A stretch of 5,283 nt of DNA from an uncultured Ignavibacteriota bacterium (GCA_937959065.1 CALGOI010000268.1:1-5283); one strand, 5' to 3'. Counted from the stretch's first letter, positions 1 to 5,283 are shown. Notes: generated from the letters alone by a model not told the origin. Made by a program: numbers and translations.

Positions 1-663
1 AATGAGCTTACACGCACGGAAGACTTAAAGGGGAAAAAGGTTCTTGTAACCGCCGGTCCTACTTTAGAATACATCGACGCGGTGAGATTCATTACAAATC
101 ACTCATCCGGAAAGATGGGATTTGAGACAGCCCGCGCGGCAAGAGACAGAGGAGCTGAGGTTACACTCATTGCCGGAAGGGTAAACCTTGAAGATATCCA
201 CGGTGTGGAAAGGATTAATGTCGAAACCGGTGAGGAAATGTTCGAAGCAGTGAAAAGCAACATGGCGGGAAAGGATGTAATCATAATGACCGCGGCGGTG
301 GAGGATTTCGTTCCTCTCGACAGCGTGGATAACAAGATAAAGAAGGAAAACAGGGATAGGTTCGTTTTCGAATTTGGGAAAGCCACTGATATACTGGATT
401 ATCTGGGTAGCCATAAGGATGGGTTTAAGCTTGTGGGCTTTGCGATGGAAACCGATGACGGTGTGAAAAACGCAAGGGATAAGCTCAACAGAAAAAACCT
501 GGACTTTATCATACTGAATAACCCAAATACGGAAGGAGCGGGCTTTGGTACCGACACAAATATTGTAACAATAATAGATAAGGACTCAGAGGAAGAACTT
601 CCCAAGATGAGCAAGTATGATGTCGGTCACAAGATTATTGACAAGTTATTAACAGCAAATTAG
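1..663 (+). CDS. coaBC: Bifunctional CoaBC, C-terminal phosphopantothenate-cysteine ligase (CoaB) part, 5' truncated
   Basis: This is the last 220 residues of a CoaBC/Dfp protein, open in frame from the first base of the window. The N-terminal flavin-dependent decarboxylase (CoaC) half lies outside, so the GTG at 82 is an internal codon and not the start. The CoaB half joins 4'-phosphopantothenate to cysteine using a nucleoside triphosphate; CoaC then decarboxylates the product to 4'-phosphopantetheine for coenzyme A. Counting from the first visible residue, a short charged linker leads to VLVTAGPTLEYIDAVRF (14-30), SSGKMG (35-40, nucleotide-binding loop), MTAAVEDFVP (96-105), the KxKK motif KIKK (112-115), GFAMETDD (146-153) and RKNLDFIILNNPN (164-176). 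All are CoaB hallmarks in the expected order. IDAVRF replaces the more usual IDPVRF. The protein ends at a normal place. A 141-bp gap with its own predicted promoter separates it from the next gene. Confidence 0.95.
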   Translation, partial: NELTRTEDLKGKKVLVTAGPTLEYIDAVRFITNHSSGKMGFETARAARDRGAEVTLIAGRVNLEDIHGVERINVETGEEMFEAVKSNMAGKDVIIMTAAVEDFVPLDSVDNKIKKENRDRFVFEFGKATDILDYLGSHKDGFKLVGFAMETDDGVKNARDKLNRKNLDFIILNNPNTEGAGFGTDTNIVTIIDKDSEEELPKMSKYDVGHKIIDKLLTAN

Positions 664-693
664 TTATTGACAAAAATGCCCCATTTACCAACA

Positions 694-740
694 TTGTTAA
701 CAAATTTGTAATTATAAGTAAGTAAAAAATAAATAATTAC
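694..740. repeat. Overlapping short palindromes and an 8-bp inverted repeat in the coaBC-udg gap
   Basis: Two perfect 10-bp palindromes overlap: TTGTTAACAA (694-703) and ACAAATTTGT (700-709). Directly after, GTAATTAT (708-715) is the exact reverse complement of ATAATTAC (733-740) across a 17-nt loop. The cluster lies about 30 to 75 bp upstream of the predicted -7 box of the glycosylase gene, where a regulator could bind. The region is strongly AT-rich, which makes short palindromes common by chance, and the stems are too AT-rich and lack the U-tract of a classical terminator. I assign no function. Confidence 0.3.
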
Positions 741-770
741 CCTTTCATTTTTAATCCTCTTCCCTTATAT

Positions 771-778
771 TAATTTTG
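771..778 (+). promoter_or_regulatory. Predicted Bacteroidetes-type -7 promoter box for udg-dnaB
   Basis: TAATTTTG matches the Bacteroidetes -7 consensus TAnnTTTG exactly. It sits 26 bp before the glycosylase start, predicting a transcript start near 782 and a leader of about 23 nt. No clear -33 TTTG box is seen at the usual distance. The 12 bases from 771 (TAATTTTGTTTA) differ at only one position from the box upstream of the DUF1460 gene (3590-3601), which raises confidence in both. Confidence 0.5.
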
Positions 779-804
779 TTTAGCAACACTTTTTAACACT
801 TCCT

Positions 805-1602
805 TTGGGTGACATCAAGAAGATAATCGACGGTTCAGTAAGCTATCTGAAGTATAGGGAGAAGTACAGCCCCGTTACTTTGTACGAAAATGAAGTGTCG
901 ATTGACAAATCAGAAATATCCACACCAGAGGAAACAACATCTGAAATGCCTCTAAAGAAATCCGCAAGCAAAGAAGAAAGCGACAACCCTATCGTAAGAG
1001 ATGACAACTCTTCATACAGTCTCATTCGTGAGGACTGGATGGAAGCGGCAACCCTCGATGAGTTAAATGAAAAGATATGCGGCTGCCAGAAATGTGATCT
1101 GTGGAAAACCAGGACTAATTTTGTATTCGGGACAGGTAATCCAAACGCCGATCTGGTTGTAGTAGGTGAAGCTCCGGGCCAGGAGGAAGATAAGCAGGGT
1201 AAGCCTTTCGTGGGACGAGCCGGGCAGCTTTTGACAAAGATACTTGAAGCGATTGACTTCAAAAGAGAAGATGTTTACATTTGTAATATACTTAAATCCA
1301 GGCCTCCGAATAACAGGAATCCATTGCCTTTTGAAATTCAGCAGTGTGAGCCGTATCTCATCAAGCAGCTGGAGATTATAAAACCGAAGTTCATATTAGC
1401 GCTTGGCACGTTCGCTTCACAGACTTTGTTACAGACTAAAGAACCTCTTGGTAAACTCAGGGGACGTTTTCATATGTACAACGGCATCAAAATGATGGTG
1501 ACCTATCACCCGGCAGCCTTGCTCCGAAACCCACACTGGAAGAAACCTACCTGGGAAGACGTGCAGATGTTAAGGGATGAATATGATAAATCTACAAAAT
1601 AA
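805..1602 (+). CDS. Uracil-DNA glycosylase, family 4-like (iron-sulfur)
   Basis: This enzyme removes uracil from DNA, starting base-excision repair of deaminated cytosine. Of 265 residues, the catalytic core begins near 84. It shows the first cysteine pair C94-x2-C97, motif A GEAPGQEED (121-129), KPFVGRAGQLL (133-143), RPPNNRNP (166-173), C181, and motif C YHPAALLRNP (234-243) with H235. Family 4 enzymes usually hold a 4Fe-4S cluster with four cysteines, the third lying in KCRPP. Here that position is S165 (LKSRPP) and a cysteine sits five residues earlier (C160). About 80 charged, low-complexity residues precede the core, so the protein is longer than the roughly 200-residue family norm. The start is TTG: an in-frame stop at 781-783 rules out a longer form, and no ATG occurs before codon 48. 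Later TTG (880) or GTG (895) starts are possible. No Shine-Dalgarno sequence is seen. It lies 6 bp before dnaB, and the two are probably co-transcribed. Family assignment is strong; the exact start is less sure. Confidence 0.93.
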   Translation: MGDIKKIIDGSVSYLKYREKYSPVTLYENEVSIDKSEISTPEETTSEMPLKKSASKEESDNPIVRDDNSSYSLIREDWMEAATLDELNEKICGCQKCDLWKTRTNFVFGTGNPNADLVVVGEAPGQEEDKQGKPFVGRAGQLLTKILEAIDFKREDVYICNILKSRPPNNRNPLPFEIQQCEPYLIKQLEIIKPKFILALGTFASQTLLQTKEPLGKLRGRFHMYNGIKMMVTYHPAALLRNPHWKKPTWEDVQMLRDEYDKSTK

Positions 1603-1608
1603 AATTAA

Positions 1609-3072
1609 TTGGCAAAGAGTAATAAGAAACATAACCTGGAGCTGGTAGACCTGCCCGATGAGACCAAAGATCTCGGGGATGGCAGGATAGCCCCTAATGC
1701 ATTAGACCTCGAAGAAAAGGTATTGAGTGCTGTAATGCTCGATAATGACGTAATAAATGAAGTCCTGGAATTACTGGATTATAAGCATTTTTACCGCCCC
1801 GCGAACGGTATTATCTTCCAGTCCATGATAAAACTGGATGAAAAGAATGAACCGATAGATCCGAATACAGTTAAAGAAGAGCTGAAAAGAATGGGTAAGC
1901 TGGACGAAGTAGGCGGGGTTGAGTATTTGATAGATCTCAGTTCAGCTGTTTCTACTTCGGCTAATGCAGGGTTTTATGCGAAGATCATTTATGAGAAGTA
2001 CATTTTAAGGTACCTTATCAGTGTATCATCGAAGATCGTAAATAAATGCTTCGATCCGACAGTTCATACCTTTAATGTACTCGATGAAGCTGAGCAGAAG
2101 ATCCTCGACATTTCGGAAGCGCTCTCAAAAAAGAAGGTTGTCTCGGTTAAGGAGGAAATAGAGAAGCTGATCACCGAACTTGGTGACCAGAGGTCTAACC
2201 GAAGCGGTATAATTGGTATCCCAACAGGATACGAACGACTGGATGACCTTACAGTCGGACTTCAGAAATCCGAATTAATAATTATTGCCGGACGTCCTTC
2301 ACACGGTAAGACTGCATTTGCAATAAATATTGCCCGTAACGCTGCTATAGATCACGGTAAATCCGTTGGAATATTCTCACTTGAGATGTCTGTTCGTGAG
2401 CTTATACTAAGGCTATTGGCTGGTGAAGCGCGTGTAGACGGTAAACTGCTTAAAGCCGGTAAATCCAAAGTTGATGAGTGGAACAAGGTGTTGAATTCAT
2501 ACCACAGGCTGAAAACAAATCTCTTTATTGACGATTCGAGCGAGCTATCCATTCTCGAGCTTCGCGCTAAGGCGAGAAGGATGAAACAGGACAACGATAT
2601 AGACATGATAATCGTGGACTACCTGCAGCTGGTAAGAGGACAGGAGAATGCCGAGAGACGTGACCTGGAAGTAGCTCAGGTTTCGAGGGGACTTAAAGCT
2701 TTAGCGAAAGAACTGGATATACCTGTTGTCGCGTGCGCGCAGCTTAACCGGGGTGTTGAGCAGCGAGGCAAAGAGAAACGTCCACAGCTCTCCGATCTCA
2801 GGGAATCAGGTGCTATTGAGCAGGATGCTGACGTGGTTATGTTTGTTTACAGGGAGATCATGGGAATGAAGTACGACCCCAACAATCCTGATCACCAGGC
2901 ATTGAAGAGAAAAGCCGATATAATAATAGGTAAGCAGAGGAACGGTCCGACAGGGGACTTCGAGCTGATATTCCTCGATGAGTATGCTAAGTTCGAGAAC
3001 AAGTCAAAACAGCCCGTCATTGAAATACCTGCTATGGGCGGCGGTGAAGACGAAGAAGACACTCCATTCTAA
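1609..3072 (+). CDS. dnaB: Replicative DNA helicase DnaB
   Basis: This is the hexameric 5'-to-3' helicase that unwinds DNA at the replication fork and binds primase. At 487 residues it is near the family norm. The N-terminal primase-interacting domain (about 28-130, beginning APNALDLEEKVLSAV) is followed by a linker helix region and the RecA-like ATPase core (about 200-465). Visible core motifs are Walker A GRPSHGKT (228-235), SLEMS with catalytic E259, Walker B MIIVDYLQL (333-341, D337), AQLNRGVEQR (377-386), LSDLRESGAIEQDAD (394-408) and the arginine-finger segment GKQRNGPTG (441-449). His in Walker A (PSHGKT) replaces the commoner Met. The protein ends in an acidic GGGEDEEDTPF tail. No intein interrupts the motifs. 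The start must be TTG, because the codon just before it (1606-1608) is an in-frame stop and the first internal ATG is codon 43, inside the domain. The upstream bases AAAATTAA contain no Shine-Dalgarno. Six bases separate it from the glycosylase gene. Confidence 0.97.
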   Translation: MAKSNKKHNLELVDLPDETKDLGDGRIAPNALDLEEKVLSAVMLDNDVINEVLELLDYKHFYRPANGIIFQSMIKLDEKNEPIDPNTVKEELKRMGKLDEVGGVEYLIDLSSAVSTSANAGFYAKIIYEKYILRYLISVSSKIVNKCFDPTVHTFNVLDEAEQKILDISEALSKKKVVSVKEEIEKLITELGDQRSNRSGIIGIPTGYERLDDLTVGLQKSELIIIAGRPSHGKTAFAINIARNAAIDHGKSVGIFSLEMSVRELILRLLAGEARVDGKLLKAGKSKVDEWNKVLNSYHRLKTNLFIDDSSELSILELRAKARRMKQDNDIDMIIVDYLQLVRGQENAERRDLEVAQVSRGLKALAKELDIPVVACAQLNRGVEQRGKEKRPQLSDLRESGAIEQDADVVMFVYREIMGMKYDPNNPDHQALKRKADIIIGKQRNGPTGDFELIFLDEYAKFENKSKQPVIEIPAMGGGEDEEDTPF

Positions 3073-3074
3073 TA

Positions 3075-3102
3075 AACACTTCAACACGAAGACAATTATT
3101 GT
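3075..3102. repeat. Weak inverted repeats between convergent dnaB and GNAT genes
   Basis: The 38-bp convergent gap holds CTTC-AACAC-GAAG (3079-3091, 4-bp stem) and ACAATTATTGT (3092-3102, 5-bp arms about one central base). Either could form a small hairpin near the ends of both transcripts, but stems are short and no T-run follows on either strand, so this is not a convincing intrinsic terminator. Termination here is presumably Rho-dependent or runs into the opposite gene. Confidence 0.2.
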
Positions 3103-3110
3103 GAGGCAGT

Positions 3111-3572
3111 TTAGAGTATCTTTCTATAGTAGATCCATTCCTTAAGAGGTTTTGCTCCCAGCTTGTTGTAGAATTTTATGGCTTTCTCGTTCCAGTCGAG
3201 TACAGCCCACTCCATTCTCCCGCAATCACGTTTTTCCGCAACGGTATTCAGGCGTTCGAAAAACATTTGCCCGATTCCTTTGCTCTGGTAATCCTTAGAT
3301 ATGTATATATCCTCGAGGTAAAGTGTTGGTTTGGCAAGAAATGAGGAAAATGTGAAGAAATATATAGCGTATCCTACAGGTTTATTCTTTGCGTCCTTAT
3401 CAAAAGCCATCATGACATAAAATAAAGGGTCTGTCGCGAAAGCGTGCTTGAGAAGCCTTTTCCGCGCTTTTTCGTCAGGCGGGTCGAGTTTCTCGAAATC
3501 AGCCAGTTCCTTAATAAGTCCCAGGAATGCCTCTCCGTCGGATTTTTTTGCTTTGCGTATTGTTATATTCAT
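3111..3572 (-). CDS. GNAT N-acetyltransferase, spermidine/spermine (SSAT/thialysine) type
   Basis: A 153-residue single-domain GNAT enzyme, full length for the family, predicted to transfer acetyl from acetyl-CoA to an amine in the cytoplasm. It opens with the usual NITIRKAKKSDGEAFLGLI. Motif A reads LYLEDIYISKDYQSKGIG (84-101), with the acetyl-CoA pyrophosphate loop Q96-S-K-G-I-G101. Motif B is AVLDWNEKAIKFYNKLGA (123-140), with Y135 in the position of the usual general acid. The LYLED and AVLDWN signatures are those of the eukaryote-like SSAT1/SSAT2 group, whose known substrates are polyamines and thialysine; the substrate here is not known. The ATG start fits the family N-terminus, with no Shine-Dalgarno before it. 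It is the only minus-strand gene, convergent with dnaB and divergent from the DUF1460 gene, so it is probably transcribed alone. A poor -7-like TAAATTTA (3600-3607) lies upstream on its strand. Confidence 0.9.
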   Translation of the reverse strand: MNITIRKAKKSDGEAFLGLIKELADFEKLDPPDEKARKRLLKHAFATDPLFYVMMAFDKDAKNKPVGYAIYFFTFSSFLAKPTLYLEDIYISKDYQSKGIGQMFFERLNTVAEKRDCGRMEWAVLDWNEKAIKFYNKLGAKPLKEWIYYRKIL

Positions 3573-3589
3573 AACGGGATTTTCATTAA

Positions 3590-3597
3590 TAACTTTG
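3590..3597 (+). promoter_or_regulatory. Predicted Bacteroidetes-type -7 promoter box for the DUF1460-plsY-transketolase operon
   Basis: TAACTTTG fits the -7 consensus TAnnTTTG exactly, in the 72-bp divergent gap between the GNAT and DUF1460 genes. It predicts a transcript start near 3601 and an AT-rich leader of about 44 nt. The 12 bases 3590-3601 (TAACTTTGTTTA) differ by one base from the element upstream of the glycosylase gene (771-782). A clear -33 box is not seen. Confidence 0.5.
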
Positions 3598-3644
3598 TTT
3601 AAATTTATTATTTTAAGTTAGTAAAATAAAAAATGTATTAAAAT

Positions 3645-4526
3645 ATGGATAGAAGAGACTTTTTAAAGGGCGCGGTTATGGTGTCGGTTTCAGGTGTGTT
3701 TTTGAACAGATTTTCAGCAAGCGCAGAGAGAGCATTACCGTTCTTCGATGATTATGAAGATATGAAGTGTAAGAAAATGCTTAAATCCTTCGACGCGTCA
3801 CTTGCCGATTTGCCGATGAACGAACTCATAGCCGAAGTAGGTAAAGCATTTATTGGTACTGAATATGTGGGAGGAACACTGGATGAAAATGTAAATGAGA
3901 GACTGGTTGTGAAAGTTACCGGCCTGGATTGTGTTACGTTTGTAGAGAATGCGTTAATAATGGCAAGACTTATTAAAAAAGGTAAGACAGAATTTGAAGA
4001 TTATAAAAAGGAACTGGAATTTATCCGTTACCGCGGAGGTAAGATGGACGGATACCCGTCACGTCTGCATTACTTCTCCGACTGGATATATGATAACCAG
4101 GAGAAGGGTGTGGTAGAAGACATTACAGCCGGAATAGGCGGACAGTCTTATAATAAGAAGATCAATTTCATGAGCACACATCCGGATTCATATAAGCAGA
4201 TTCAGAAAGACCCGACTAATCTTGAGGGTATCGAGACAGTGGAAGCGGATATGAACCAACGACTCATGTATTACATTCCTAAAGAGGAAGTGGACCAATA
4301 CTACGGACTGCTCGAAACCGGGGATATTATAGCGACAACGACCGGAATAGCCGGGCTGGACGTCACCCATACAGGTTTTATTTATAAGGAAAATAACGGT
4401 ACGTATTTCATGCACGCATCTCTTCCAAATAAACGAGTGATGATAAGTGATGTTGAACTGAAAGAGTATCTGATGGGAAATAAAAAGCAGACCGGAATAA
4501 TGGTTGCGCGGCCGCAGCCGGTATAG
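3645..4526 (+). CDS. DUF1460 (AmiA-like) N-acetylmuramoyl-L-alanine amidase, exported
   Basis: This 293-residue protein belongs to DUF1460, an NlpC/P60-like cysteine amidase family characterised in Bacteroides as N-acetylmuramoyl-L-alanine amidases acting on peptidoglycan fragments. The N-terminus MDRRDFLKGAVMVSVSGVF has the twin-arginine pattern RRxFLK, a hydrophobic stretch (9-20) and a likely cleavage after SASA (24-27), suggesting folded export by Tat to the periplasm. Family marks are AFIGTEYVGGTLD (68-80), the nucleophile segment GLDCVTFVEN (93-102, Cys96), RYRGGKMDGYPSRLHYFSDW (128-147), GDIIATTTGIAGLDVTHTGF (226-245, with catalytic His242) and MHAS (256-259). Cys and His are both in place, so activity is expected. 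The ATG start is preceded by A/T-rich bases, not a Shine-Dalgarno. Only 9 bp separate it from the PlsY-family gene, so they are likely co-transcribed. The assignment is firm; the cell-wall recycling role is inferred from the family. Confidence 0.9.
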   Translation: MDRRDFLKGAVMVSVSGVFLNRFSASAERALPFFDDYEDMKCKKMLKSFDASLADLPMNELIAEVGKAFIGTEYVGGTLDENVNERLVVKVTGLDCVTFVENALIMARLIKKGKTEFEDYKKELEFIRYRGGKMDGYPSRLHYFSDWIYDNQEKGVVEDITAGIGGQSYNKKINFMSTHPDSYKQIQKDPTNLEGIETVEADMNQRLMYYIPKEEVDQYYGLLETGDIIATTTGIAGLDVTHTGFIYKENNGTYFMHASLPNKRVMISDVELKEYLMGNKKQTGIMVARPQPV

Positions 4527-4535
4527 GGCGGTGCG

Positions 4536-5195
4536 ATGACCGGATTCATACTATTTTATTTATTTGTTTGCATTGTCTGCTATTTAATCGGCTCGATACC
4601 CACCGCTTATATACTTCTAAAGAAAAGACACGGTAAAAACATAATGCAGGAGGGCTCCGGAAACGTCGGAGCCATGAATTCCTATGATATTACCGGTTCC
4701 AAATCCACGGGTATAATTGTTATGTTGGTGGATTTATTGAAGGGATTAATACCGATCGCGGTATTAATCTATTTTTATGATTTCCAGCTGCCCTATATTA
4801 TGCTTCCCGCAGTGCTGACTGTAGTAGGTCACAATTACTCGATCTTTCTCGGATTCAAAGGAGGCAGGGGGCTCGCAACAGCAGCAGGCGCGACATTACT
4901 TATTAATTTCTGGCTTCTGGTAGTATGGTGTGCCGGTTTTTTCATAACAGCAGCAATAAAGAGAAGCATTCATTGGGGAAATATAGTCGCAACTATCCTG
5001 ATGCCTCTTGCTGCATTTTTCTTCAGTGGTTTCTTCGTGAAATTTACACTCGGGTACGAACCTGACGCAAATATAGGTTATATCAATGCATTAGAGGAAT
5101 TATTATTTGTCTTCAGTTCCTCGTTAAGTTTAATTATATTACTGGGACATATTAATCCTATCGTAGAATTATTAAAAAAATCAAAAAGTAAATGA
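4536..5195 (+). CDS. plsY: PlsY-family membrane acyltransferase (glycerol-3-phosphate acyltransferase), divergent
   Basis: PlsY moves an acyl group from acyl-phosphate to glycerol-3-phosphate, the first step of membrane phospholipid synthesis, within the inner membrane. This 219-residue protein is slightly longer than the usual 190-210. Several hydrophobic helices are visible (about 4-26, 55-80, 84-104, 115-138, 148-170, 186-204). Family marks: YLIGSIPTAYIL (16-27), GSGNVGAMN (40-48), DLLKGLIPI (66-74) and GH (98-99) leading to FKGGRGLAT (107-115). It departs from consensus at likely functional sites. GATNxxR reads GAMNSYD, so the conserved Arg is Asp51. KGGKG reads KGGRG (Arg111). The C-terminal HxxNxxRxxxGxE is reduced to GHINPIVELLKK (204-215), without the Arg and Glu. 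It may be a lineage variant that is still active, or a paralogue with another acyl acceptor. The ATG lies 9 bp after the amidase gene and the stop overlaps the next start. Confidence 0.85.
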   Translation: MTGFILFYLFVCIVCYLIGSIPTAYILLKKRHGKNIMQEGSGNVGAMNSYDITGSKSTGIIVMLVDLLKGLIPIAVLIYFYDFQLPYIMLPAVLTVVGHNYSIFLGFKGGRGLATAAGATLLINFWLLVVWCAGFFITAAIKRSIHWGNIVATILMPLAAFFFSGFFVKFTLGYEPDANIGYINALEELLFVFSSSLSLIILLGHINPIVELLKKSKSK

Positions 5196-5283
5196 GTACA
5201 AACCCGCAGTTAAACTCCGTCGAAGAGCTTAATGAAATGGCTCGCCAGATAAGAAGAGACATCATAAATATGCTTAATATATC
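5192..5283 (+). CDS. Probable transketolase, N-terminal subunit, 3' truncated by window end
   Basis: Thirty complete codons are visible, beginning ATG at 5192 and overlapping the PlsY-family stop (ATGA). The residues ELNEMARQIRRDIINMLNI (12-30) match the start of split-type transketolase N-terminal subunits, whose opening helix reads like LKxxAxxIRRDIIxML and is followed by the thiamine-diphosphate domain motif GHPGGS, which would lie just beyond the window. Transketolase moves two-carbon units between sugar phosphates in the pentose phosphate pathway. With so little sequence I cannot tell a split subunit from a full-length enzyme, though the IRRDI wording favours the split type. The 4-bp overlap suggests translational coupling to the gene before it. 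Confidence 0.7.
   Translation, partial: MSTNPQLNSVEELNEMARQIRRDIINMLNI

Noticed and set aside
82..663. GTG at 82 as a gene start for a separate CoaB protein
   Set aside because: The frame is open upstream to base 1 and encodes the conserved VLVTAGPTLEYID segment of CoaB, so the gene starts outside the window.
667..672. Perfect sigma70-like -35 TTGACA just after the coaBC stop
   Set aside because: No acceptable -10 hexamer lies 16-18 bp downstream (the 17-bp position reads AACATT), and the other promoter evidence points to the TAnnTTTG type.
785..802. Direct repeat AACACTT (785-791 and 795-801) in the glycosylase leader, with another copy at 3075-3081
   Set aside because: Seven-base repeats in low-complexity AT-rich sequence are expected by chance, and the third copy lies after dnaB and not before a gene.
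843..1262. Minus-strand open frame of 139 codons inside the glycosylase gene
   Set aside because: It is antisense to a clear conserved gene and its translation has no recognisable motif; the same applies to the other antisense frames at 99-386, 103-414, 399-614, 2352-2606 and 4188-4415.
1609..3072. Possible intein in dnaB, a common intein host gene
   Set aside because: The protein has normal length and the Walker A, Walker B and arginine-finger motifs are continuous, with no splicing blocks.
3073..3110. Intrinsic terminator between dnaB and the GNAT gene
   Set aside because: The hairpins have only 4-5 bp stems and no T-run follows on either strand.
3111..3572. GNAT gene as a toxin of a toxin-antitoxin pair
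   Set aside because: It has SSAT-type motifs, not those of TacT/AtaT toxins, and there is no small DNA-binding partner gene beside it.

Overview
The window is an ordinary chromosomal stretch, densely packed with housekeeping genes and roughly 40-45% G+C by eye. I see no mobile element, phage gene, CRISPR array, RNA gene or defence system. Several signs point to the Bacteroidota / Ignavibacteria / Chlorobi (FCB) part of the tree. No start codon has a convincing Shine-Dalgarno sequence, and the bases before most starts are A/T-rich. Two intergenic regions carry an exact match to the Bacteroidetes-type -7 promoter box TAnnTTTG. A DUF1460 (AmiA-like) cell-wall amidase, typical of Bacteroidota, is present. 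The transketolase start resembles the split-subunit type. The Ignavibacteria-like placement is an inference from style and was not tested by a search.

Left block (1-3072, + strand): the 3' part of coaBC (its phosphopantothenoylcysteine synthetase half, for coenzyme A) is followed by a 141-bp AT-rich gap with a predicted promoter. Then come a family-4-like uracil-DNA glycosylase and the replicative helicase dnaB, only 6 bp apart and probably co-transcribed. Both start with TTG, and in both cases an in-frame stop close upstream excludes a longer ATG start. DNA repair and replication are therefore linked in one transcript.

Middle (3111-3572, - strand): a single GNAT acetyltransferase of the spermidine/spermine (SSAT/thialysine) type converges on dnaB across a 38-bp gap.

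Right block (3645-5283, + strand): a predicted promoter in the 72-bp divergent gap leads into a DUF1460 N-acetylmuramoyl-L-alanine amidase homologue with a twin-arginine-like signal. A PlsY-family membrane acyltransferase follows 9 bp later, and then, overlapping it by 4 bp (ATGA), the start of a probable transketolase N-terminal subunit that runs off the window. The spacing suggests one operon touching the cell wall, membrane lipid and central carbon metabolism.

No new system stands out. The points most worth a second look are: a shifted iron-sulfur cysteine in the glycosylase; a PlsY homologue whose three signature motifs all depart from consensus; a near-identical 12-bp promoter element used twice; an SSB-like acidic tail on DnaB; and a cluster of small palindromes upstream of the glycosylase.
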